Assembly: GCA_937926205.1 (NCBI GenBank)
Contig: CALEYL010000018.1
Location: 97,880-161,879, forward strand
Direction of reading: 5' to 3'
DNA length: 64,000 nt
From: an uncultured Saprospiraceae bacterium
Lineage (GTDB): Bacteria; Bacteroidota; Bacteroidia; Chitinophagales; Saprospiraceae
In this document: piece by piece, positions 34,690 to 41,443 of the stretch
Numbering within the stretch: the first letter of the stretch is position 1
Layout: every line of letters starts with the position of its first letter
The notes under the pieces: model-generated
What the model saw: the letters and a program-made list of their open reading frames with translations, nothing else
Told to the model about the DNA's origin: nothing
Database searches by the model: none
Translations under genes and position numbers: made by a program

Positions 34690-35230
34690 AGTTGGATTGA
34701 TTGAAGTCCATGTTAATCCACTGTTTCAATTTCTTGCGTGCAGTTGCAAGGTGCCATTTTGATGTTCCTTCACTAATGTTGGCGCGTTCGGCAATTTCAG
34801 CATGTGTTAAACCTTCGATGGCATAGAGCATGAATACATCACGCGTAGCAACCGGAAGTTTTTCCACCAGTTTGAGTACGTCCTCTATATACAATTTGTT
34901 CAGCGCCGACTCCTGAACAGGGGCATCGTGGTCTGCGATATCCAGGAAATAGACTTTCTGCGTGTTTTGGCTCTTGAAGTGATCTGAAATACTGTGAAAT
35001 ACAATCCTTCTGATCCATCCTTCCAGAGAACCGCTGAATGTGAACGTATGTAGTTTCTTGAATACCCTTAAAAAGCCTGCATTTACAATTTCCATAGCTG
35101 TATCCCGATCGCTCGTATAGCGCATGCACATTTGTATCATGGTTGGGAAATAACGCTTGTACAGCGTTTCCTGCCAGTTCCTTTCGTTTCTGATACAACC
35201 CTCAACCATTTCTGTTTCAGAATACTGCAT
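34679..35230 (-). CDS. ECF RNA polymerase sigma factor
   Basis: 183 residues. Region 2: LYKRYFPTMIQMCMRYTSDRDTAMEIVNAGFLRVFKKLHTF...GSLEGWIRRIVFHSISDHFK near 22-85. Region 4: LPVATRDVFMLYAIEGLTHAEIAERANISEGTSKWHLATARKKLKQW near 125-172, the DNA-binding helix-turn-helix. No extra C-terminal domain. Translationally coupled by an 11-base overlap to the downstream membrane-spanning gene, its likely anti-sigma factor. Such pairs sense envelope state and switch their own regulon. Confidence 0.92.
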   Translation of the reverse strand: MQYSETEMVEGCIRNERNWQETLYKRYFPTMIQMCMRYTSDRDTAMEIVNAGFLRVFKKLHTFTFSGSLEGWIRRIVFHSISDHFKSQNTQKVYFLDIADHDAPVQESALNKLYIEDVLKLVEKLPVATRDVFMLYAIEGLTHAEIAERANISEGTSKWHLATARKKLKQWINMDFNQSNYAG

Positions 35231-35255
35231 GTTGTTTTTTTAGTGTCTGTCTTTA

Positions 35256-35279
35256 CCTGCCTGCCCTCCGGTAGGCGGG
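35256..35279. repeat. GC-rich REP-like hairpin
   Basis: CCTGCCTGCC (35256-35265) pairs with GGTAGGCGGG (35270-35279), with two G-T wobbles and a CTCC loop, just upstream of the ECF sigma gene. A related TACCTGC hairpin occurs at 52136-52156. Confidence 0.45.
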
Positions 35280-35357
35280 CCTGGCGTTAAGCAGGGAGTT
35301 CAAGAGCAATTAGCGGATTGTCTGCTAATGAGTGATTTGTATACAACAAATCGTACT

Positions 35358-36365
35358 TTAAAACAGCAAACCTACCCTGATAATCAGGCGCTGGTATAAA
35401 ATATCCCTGATTTCAATATCACCGTTGAAATTGAAATCTCTGCGGAAATAGGCTTTTTGAAATTTATACCCGATGTCAGCAGTAAGATTGGTCTGTTTTT
35501 TTGAACTAAAGCGCATACCAATTGCCGGGTGCAGCATCCAACCGCCGCGGGCTTCGGTAATAAATTCCTTTTTATTGGTAGCCATAAAGCCATATCCACC
35601 GCTAAAAGCATAATAGGGCGCCTTGATTTTTTTGGTGAGATAACCCCGAAATTCTGCGAAAACCGGGTAAATTACCTCATCGTCGTCTGTGCCGTAAGTT
35701 TCAATTCCCACACCAAGCCCTGCGCCAAAAAGCCGGGAAAATTGAAATCCTGAAATATTGTGAAAGCTCAGGCCCATTCTGAATTCATTTGCTGCCCGTG
35801 TGTTGAGCGACCCCAGTGCCATCGCGTTGTAAAAGCCGCGTTCTCTGAAAGCATAAACCTGCTCTTTGGGTTTGGCTTTACTGCGGGCATTCATCAATTC
35901 ATCGTAAGATTTCGCTTTTGGTGTCATGACATCCTGCACAATCCTGGCGATTTCTGCATCCTGAATGACAATAACTTCGCCGTTTTCCAATTCAAAGTTC
36001 AGCGCGCCTCCTTGCTGATAGTTTACAATCAAACCCTTTAACACACTACCATCCTTGAGGTAGACCACATCTGTCAGCCCTCCTTTGTCCCGGGGTGATT
36101 TTTTTTCTTTTTTGTTTTCACGGCTGGCTTTCACAATCCGCTCAACTTTGCTTTCTTCCAGCAACACGATTTCGCCGTCAAACAGCTGCAGGCGTATCAA
36201 CCCCATGGCTTCATCGTAACTCAGGAGACTGCCGCGATAGACGATGCCATTTTTCATGTATATGGCATCCACATTTTCGGGATCCTTAGTTTCCTGCGAC
36301 CAGGCAGTTTGTTGAAATCCAAACAAGAGGTTACAAACCAATAAACCCAAAATCCATTTTTTCAT
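35358..36365 (-). CDS. Secreted protein with duplicated beta motif and outer-membrane-barrel-like C-terminus
   Basis: 335 residues from ATG 36365; the frame extends to 36410 but the signal peptide starts here (MKKWILGLLVCNLLFGFQQTAWSQ). Two copies of a motif of about 50 residues: DAIYMKNGIVYRGSLLSYDE...GEIVLLEESKVERIV and DVVYLKDGSVLKGLIVNYQQ...GEVIVIQDAEIARIV, separated by a lysine-rich linker. The rest (about 185-335) has short aromatic strands ending YQRLIIRVGLLF, like a small outer-membrane barrel. Function unknown. Upstream of the sigma/anti-sigma pair in the same direction with 127 bases between. Confidence 0.72.
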   Translation of the reverse strand: MKKWILGLLVCNLLFGFQQTAWSQETKDPENVDAIYMKNGIVYRGSLLSYDEAMGLIRLQLFDGEIVLLEESKVERIVKASRENKKEKKSPRDKGGLTDVVYLKDGSVLKGLIVNYQQGGALNFELENGEVIVIQDAEIARIVQDVMTPKAKSYDELMNARSKAKPKEQVYAFRERGFYNAMALGSLNTRAANEFRMGLSFHNISGFQFSRLFGAGLGVGIETYGTDDDEVIYPVFAEFRGYLTKKIKAPYYAFSGGYGFMATNKKEFITEARGGWMLHPAIGMRFSSKKQTNLTADIGYKFQKAYFRRDFNFNGDIEIRDILYQRLIIRVGLLF

Positions 36366-36391
36366 ACACACAATATTTTGGAAAAAACCGA

Positions 36392-36445
36392 AAAGACATC
36401 GGGTGCTCATCGCCTGATCGGGCGGACATTACACCCGATGCCTTT
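36392..36445 (-). terminator. Terminator hairpin after the LVIVD gene
   Basis: CATCGGGTG (36397-36405) and CACCCGATG (36432-36440) pair perfectly, with CGCC/GGCG stacked inside and AAAG/CTTT outside. Read on the minus strand it ends in TCTTTT, as expected for termination of the gene at 36473-37753. Confidence 0.65.
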
Positions 36446-36472
36446 CATGGACAAGGTGTTCGGCCGGCCTGA

Positions 36473-37753
36473 TTATTGCTGGACAGGGATTAAACTCAAT
36501 TCCCTTGGTTGTGTTGCATCGGAATAATCGTATTGACGCAACCCGTCTTTCCCAACCACTATGGCTAATTTTTTATTGCCCAAAGTTATCACATCATAAG
36601 CAAAAAATCCTGTCTGATTTGAAAGCAGGCGCTGATCAATCTTATTCCATTCCGAAGCATCAAATATTTTGAGACCGCCATCTCCTTCACAAAGGAAAAG
36701 CTTGTCGTCGGTAAGGGATAACCCGTGCGGGTGGTGCATCGGATAGGTCTTCAGCAATATTGGGTTGGTAAGGTTGGCCACGTTGACGACGTCCAGTTGA
36801 TTAGCAAAACCTGTGCATTCCGTCCCATCGTGGAGGGTCACGTAGGCGATATCGCCATACACATATACCGGGTCACAGGCACGGGCGTGCTGGAAAACAG
36901 AAAGTTGCGTCGGCTGATCCGGGTTGCTGTTGTCATATATGAACATTCCGCTGTTGGAGCCGATGAACAATTTGTCTTCGTATGGGAATATGGTTTCGAT
37001 GCCCCAGCCCAGGTTAACCGTGTTGCGCAGCGCAGCACATCCGCTGTCGTCGAGTCCGAATACTTTCAGGTCATAGGTTCCAACTGAATAAAGCCGGTTG
37101 GCTGCCATGGTAAAGCGTGCCATTGAACCACCTACGCCTTCGGGAGCATTGGAACTGCCGTTGCTGATGTCGGCAGCAACGTCTACGCTTGCAAAAAGCA
37201 TATCTCTTCGACCCCACTGGTCAAATTCATAGAAATAAACCGGAGAATCGCAAGGGCGCTGCACCGTTTCGGTGGTGGGTTCATAGTAAACGAGGTAGCC
37301 AAGGTCTTCATAAAGAGCAATGGGGTCAAAAACGTCATTGGTGCGGCAGATCAGTTGCACCGATTGCGGATTGGAAATATCCAGGGAAACCAGATCAACA
37401 TAGTTATTGGCGTAGAGTGTGTTTCCGCGTACGGCTATGTTTTCACACCCCGGTATTTTGACAAAGCTCAGGTTCACCGGATTGGACGGGTCAGTATTGT
37501 CGATGATGTGAACACCTTCCCGGTATTCACTGATAAAGAGGTAGTTCTGGTAAACATAGATGTTGCCCGGCTTTTTCAATTCACGGGGCGCTTCCGTGAG
37601 CAATTGGTTTCGCACCTCATCCATTTTAATATAAACAGGTTTGAATACCTGATAAGTAAGCGTAGACTCACATTGATCCTTGAGACAACCGGAAAAAGTA
37701 AATAGAGTTGCCGTGGCAACCATTAAAGTCAGAAAAGAGAAGGATTTTTTCAT
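36473..37753 (-). CDS. LVIVD-repeat lipoprotein
   Basis: 426 residues. Signal peptide with lipobox FSGC, so a lipoprotein. The body is a beta-propeller-like series of LVIVD-type repeats: YVYQNYLFISEYREGVHIIDNTDPSNPVNL, NIAVRGNTLYANNYVDLVSLDISNPQ, FPYEDKLFIGSNSGMFIYDNSNPDQPTQL, YVYGDIAYVTLHDG, LDVVNVANLTNPILLKTYP, SLTDDKLFLCEGDGGLKIFDASEW. Exported surface or periplasmic protein of unknown task; such proteins often accompany large secreted proteins in this phylum. Divergent from the T9SS esterase, with 266 gene-free bases between. Confidence 0.84.
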   Translation of the reverse strand: MKKSFSFLTLMVATATLFTFSGCLKDQCESTLTYQVFKPVYIKMDEVRNQLLTEAPRELKKPGNIYVYQNYLFISEYREGVHIIDNTDPSNPVNLSFVKIPGCENIAVRGNTLYANNYVDLVSLDISNPQSVQLICRTNDVFDPIALYEDLGYLVYYEPTTETVQRPCDSPVYFYEFDQWGRRDMLFASVDVAADISNGSSNAPEGVGGSMARFTMAANRLYSVGTYDLKVFGLDDSGCAALRNTVNLGWGIETIFPYEDKLFIGSNSGMFIYDNSNPDQPTQLSVFQHARACDPVYVYGDIAYVTLHDGTECTGFANQLDVVNVANLTNPILLKTYPMHHPHGLSLTDDKLFLCEGDGGLKIFDASEWNKIDQRLLSNQTGFFAYDVITLGNKKLAIVVGKDGLRQYDYSDATQPRELSLIPVQQ

Positions 37754-38019
37754 GTCACAGATTTTTACTGGTTGACAATGTTATTTTTTGCTTAGTGAGT
37801 GATCATTTTGCGCTGAGATTCACTTTCATTAGATCAAGACCGTATTGAACCTGAAAAAGGTTGGGCATTCGCGACTTTTTTATTTCTTTTGCAGCAGAAA
37901 CACACACGCATTCACGCAACTACCTTTTATCACCTTCACTCACATTGTTCCCAACAACACCCCGGGATTATTTAAGTCATTCAAATCCAATATACAATTC
38001 AATAAAACCGATTAGTATC

Positions 38020-39429
38020 ATGCGCAAAAATTATTGGCTGCTTTTGGCAGTTTGGGGAATCTGTTTACCCCTTTTCGCTCAATTAACGGTCAGGGTAACC
38101 GCCATTCCTGCCAACACTCCGGCAGGGGCACAAATTTATCTGGCGGGTACGCCAAACACCTGGAACCCCGGAGATCCCACTTCTATTCTGGCGCCTGGCG
38201 CAAATGGCACTTATCAAATCGTTTTGAATGTGGCTGCCGGCGAAGTGAAATTTAAATTCACCCGTGGCAGCTGGTCTACGGTGGAAGGCAATGCCGCCGG
38301 CGGTTACCTGCCAGACCGCAGCATCCAGTACAACGGAGGCGCGCAAACTGTAAATCTCAGCATCCTGAGCTGGGAAGACCTCGGTACCGGCGGTTCAGGT
38401 ACGGCAGCGCCGAATGTGTTCGTCCTTGATGATAATTTCGGCATCCCGCAACTCAACCGTAACCGGAAAATCCTGGTTTACCTGCCCCCTGATTACGCAA
38501 CATCGGGTAAACGTTATCCCGTACTTTACATGCACGATGGCCAGAACCTTTTTGATGAAAATACCAGTTTTTCGGGCGAATGGGAAGTGGATGAATCCCT
38601 CAATGCCTTGTTTGGAAATGGCGACGATGGCGTGATCGTGGTAGGTATATACAACAGTTCATACCGCCTCGATGAGTATTCTCCCTGGGTGAACCCCCAG
38701 TATGGCGGCGGCCAGGGGGATGAATATGCCCAGTGGATGGTGGAAACACTGAAACCTTACGTTGATGCCAATTACCGTACTTTATCCGGGCGTGATGACA
38801 CCGGAATTATGGGTTCATCCATGGGGGCGCTGATTTCTCTGTACACGGCAATTGAGTATCAGGATGTTTTCAGTAAAGCAGGTGTTTTTTCTCCGGCTTT
38901 TTGGTTTGCAGGCAATCAGGCCTATACGCATGTGAGTTCCACCGGTAAAGAAGCCGATATGAAGTTTTACCTGCTTGCAGGCGATCAGGAAGATAACGGG
39001 TCCGTAGTACAGGACATCAACGCCATGTACAATACCCTTTCCAATGCCGGATTTACCGATGAAGAATTGTTTCTGACCACGGATGCAGACGGACAACACA
39101 GTGAATGGTATTGGGCGAGAGAGTTTCCGGACGCTTATGAGTGGTTGTATTCCAATTCAACGGCTACCGGAACGAGGGGAGAATCTGGTGTCATGCGGAT
39201 CCGGATTTCTCCAAACCCGGCAGACAGCATGCTGCACATTGACCTGCCAGCCGGCCTGAATCAGCCAATGTTTCAAATCTATGCCTTTGACGGGCGCCTG
39301 ATTCAGCCGCCAACCTTGCTTCAAGGCAAGGACATTAATGTGTCTTTCCTGAAAACAGGCACCTATATTTTCAACATCCTTTCAGACGGCAGGGTATTGA
39401 ACAGCCAGAAAGTGGTTATTAAAAATTAG
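38020..39429 (+). CDS. Secreted esterase (EsD-like) with starch-binding-like N-domain and T9SS sorting domain
   Basis: 469 residues from ATG 38020; the open frame to 37861 lacks a signal sequence. Signal 1-21; residues 22-118 resemble a CBM20/48-type domain (IYLAGTPNTWNPGD); then an alpha/beta hydrolase of the esterase D/Fes type with KILVYLPPDYATSGKRYPVLYMHDGQNLFDE, the nucleophile serine in GIMGSSMGALIS near 265 and a histidine in DGQHSEWYW near 360. The final 80 residues (ISPNPADSMLHIDLPAG onward) are a T9SS type A sorting domain. Likely cleaves an ester outside the cell; substrate unknown. Confidence 0.85.
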   Translation: MRKNYWLLLAVWGICLPLFAQLTVRVTAIPANTPAGAQIYLAGTPNTWNPGDPTSILAPGANGTYQIVLNVAAGEVKFKFTRGSWSTVEGNAAGGYLPDRSIQYNGGAQTVNLSILSWEDLGTGGSGTAAPNVFVLDDNFGIPQLNRNRKILVYLPPDYATSGKRYPVLYMHDGQNLFDENTSFSGEWEVDESLNALFGNGDDGVIVVGIYNSSYRLDEYSPWVNPQYGGGQGDEYAQWMVETLKPYVDANYRTLSGRDDTGIMGSSMGALISLYTAIEYQDVFSKAGVFSPAFWFAGNQAYTHVSSTGKEADMKFYLLAGDQEDNGSVVQDINAMYNTLSNAGFTDEELFLTTDADGQHSEWYWAREFPDAYEWLYSNSTATGTRGESGVMRIRISPNPADSMLHIDLPAGLNQPMFQIYAFDGRLIQPPTLLQGKDINVSFLKTGTYIFNILSDGRVLNSQKVVIKN

Positions 39430-39458
39430 GCGCTTTGCCTTTTAATTTGGTCTAAGGT

Positions 39459-39500
39459 ACAGGAGACATCCAGCTCGCTTTGGGTGTCTCCTGTCATTTT
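39459..39500 (+). terminator. Terminator hairpin after the esterase gene
   Basis: ACAGGAGACATCC (39459-39471) and GGGTGTCTCCTGT (39482-39494) pair at 12 of 13 positions with a 10-base loop, followed by CATTTTAC. Confidence 0.65.
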
Positions 39501-39666
39501 ACCTGTTTTAATCCGACCTGAGACAGCCTCCTCGTGTTCTTGGTAAATATCTCAATTTGTTGATAATCAATATGTTGTTAATTTGGTTGACCGCCACAAA
39601 GTGCGGCTTGGGTGTTTTTATCACATGGTAAAAATATCTAACATTTATACGCTTGTTTTATAGCTT

Positions 39667-39683
39667 TTGGCACGGTATTTGGA
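39667..39683 (+). promoter_or_regulatory. Sigma-54-type (-24/-12) promoter
   Basis: TTGGCACGGTATTTGGA fits the consensus TTGGCACG-N4-TTGCW except that the -12 dinucleotide is GG rather than GC; the two GG elements are 10 bases apart, the correct spacing. It points into the gene-free gap. Confidence 0.5.
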
Positions 39684-39906
39684 CTGATAATCTGTGTCAA
39701 ATTATTTTTTTTTATAATTTGATAGCCAAAACGAAACAAATTTTAAAATATTAGTAAAATAGTGAATATGATTATTAGTCATTCCCGTGATTAGAAACAA
39801 TCCTGCGCAACACCTAAGAGCAGGGCAACCCATTAAAAACCGCGTCCCAAACTGATTCTATACAAGTCGGGTAGCTGTTCTTCGCATCGATGCACGGAAC
39901 GGCCAG

Positions 39907-39930
39907 AGCGCGCTGTGCGCTTTCTTTTGC
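39907..39930 (+). terminator. Candidate terminator in the gap
   Basis: AGCGC (39907-39911) and GCGCT (39917-39921) form a 5-bp GC stem followed by TTCTTTTGCTTT. Short, so only modest support. Confidence 0.35.
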
Positions 39931-40085
39931 TTTAGAAGCGTATCGTTTTTAAGGCCAGATCCCGCCTTGCCTTTTCACATGCAAAGCAACTTCGGAACAA
40001 TGTCGCGACCTGGCATTGAAAGCCAAAGCTATGCCTGTCAGGATGCTTAATTTTTTGATTTACAAATGAATAAAATACAAAACGC

Positions 40086-40361
40086 ATGAATCTTGAAACA
40101 GGGTACGAAAAAAAGGATGCCAGAAAACTGTCATTAGAGAGTTTGTTTCTGGCCATTGTTATGATAGTTGGTCTTTCCGGCATCTTCGGCATATTTTTCC
40201 CTTCTGACAAAGGAGAAAAGCCCGAATGGAGGCAAAGCGATGCAAGAATTTCGGTAAACTATAACCCCGGCAGAGTAGGGGAGAATGGGTTAGGAAATGG
40301 CCCACTTCAAGGCATAGGCGAGCCCGATACCAAGGTAGTTTCCAATGGCGTAACCCAGTAG
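40086..40361 (+). CDS. Possible small single-helix membrane protein
   Basis: 91 residues from ATG 40086. One clear membrane helix at about 17-38 (LESLFLAIVMIVGLSGIFGIFF), a charged N-terminus and a polar C-terminus. The last 72 bases overlap the 3' end of the DUF819 gene on the other strand. No family recognised. It is the first gene downstream of the sigma-54-type promoter, but about 400 bases separate them. Confidence 0.45.
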   Translation: MNLETGYEKKDARKLSLESLFLAIVMIVGLSGIFGIFFPSDKGEKPEWRQSDARISVNYNPGRVGENGLGNGPLQGIGEPDTKVVSNGVTQ

Positions 40362-41405
40362 ACCCAATGCGATACCCGGGAAAATCATTTGCCTGTTGTG
40401 AATGGCACTGGCAACCTGGCCGATAAAGGCAGGGCCGTATATGCCTGCCGTAGAACTAATCAGAAAGGTATCGCGGTCAATGCGGAACAAGCGGCTCAAC
40501 ACCAGGTGAAATGCAATGGAAAGCGGCATGGCGATGGCTGTAAACAAGAGAATACCGGCTCCTTTGCCTATGATGTCTCTGAAATCAGCCTGCATACCCA
40601 GCGCGACACAAAACATCAACAGAAAATATTCGCCGGTTTCGTAGATGCCGGACCATTTTTTTACGACAGGTAAAAATGCCAATGCAATGCCCAGACTGGT
40701 CAATATCAACATGATAAATGCAGTATGCTCCAGATTTCCGTAAACCCCAAAACACAAGCCTAACGAAACTGCAACGACTACAAGGGTCAGTAAAATTGCT
40801 TTTACACGGTCAATAATCCGGCCAGCTGCGACAGGCGCAGTTTCCTGTGTAACCGGCAATCCCGGGGGCTCTGAAAAATCCGGCAGCACACCTTTCAATA
40901 ACTTGTGCGCAACAGAAGTCAGTACCAGCAACCAAAGGCCGCCACAAACAATATCGGCGGCATTGACCAGGACAACGGCATCGGCTGGAACGTTCAATGC
41001 CATGCCGATGGCCTGCATGTTAGGGGTGCCGCCGGTATACATACCCATCAGCATGCCGGAAAGCATCCATGAAGGTATTTCCTGAAGGGGATAAAGAAAG
41101 GTAGCCAGGCCGGTTCCCAGGAGCCCTCCCAAAACACAGAGCCCAAATGCCAGTACAGAACGACCTGCGTACCGGATACAGCGCTGAATATCTGTCGTAT
41201 ACAATAAAATGGGAATGGCCATCAGCATGGATCCTCCCATCCAGTTTTCAGAGATTTTGTTGTCCAGAGGCAGGACATGACTGTTGCGCAGGGCAATTCC
41301 GAAAAGGTAACTAAGAACAATGGGACTGAAAACGTCTGGTAATTTTGTTTTACCCAGCCGGATCGCCAGTGACGGCCAGATTAGGATCAGGATGGATTGC
41401 AGCAT
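40290..41405 (-). CDS. DUF819-family membrane protein
   Basis: 371 residues with about ten membrane helices. Family landmarks are FSPIVLSYLFGIALRN, the glycine-rich MGMYTGGTPNMQAIGMAL near 120-140, NAADIVCGGLWL, and the late FLISSTAGIYGPAFIGQVASAI. DUF819 resembles sodium-coupled transporters of the glutamate/bile-acid type, but its substrate is unknown. Starts 38 bases after the Clp-like gene, so the two are probably one transcript; no functional link is obvious. Confidence 0.83.
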   Translation of the reverse strand: MLQSILILIWPSLAIRLGKTKLPDVFSPIVLSYLFGIALRNSHVLPLDNKISENWMGGSMLMAIPILLYTTDIQRCIRYAGRSVLAFGLCVLGGLLGTGLATFLYPLQEIPSWMLSGMLMGMYTGGTPNMQAIGMALNVPADAVVLVNAADIVCGGLWLLVLTSVAHKLLKGVLPDFSEPPGLPVTQETAPVAAGRIIDRVKAILLTLVVVAVSLGLCFGVYGNLEHTAFIMLILTSLGIALAFLPVVKKWSGIYETGEYFLLMFCVALGMQADFRDIIGKGAGILLFTAIAMPLSIAFHLVLSRLFRIDRDTFLISSTAGIYGPAFIGQVASAIHNRQMIFPGIALGLLGYAIGNYLGIGLAYALKWAIS

Positions 41406-41443
41406 GAGACCAGATTTGCCGGATTATTGAAATGCCCGCCTTT

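Larger units (their letters stand above)
39430..40085. other. 656-bp gap without a recognisable gene
   Basis: Contains, in order: a strong hairpin after the esterase gene (39459-39500), a short stem CCGC...GCGG at 39591-39606 followed by GTTTTT, a sigma-54-type promoter (39667-39683), an AT-rich stem TCAAATTAT/ATAATTTGA with a loop of eight T (39697-39722) and a small GC stem with T-rich tail (39907-39930). Base composition is AT-richer in the middle than the flanking genes. No open frame of credible size lies before 40086. Confidence 0.6.
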
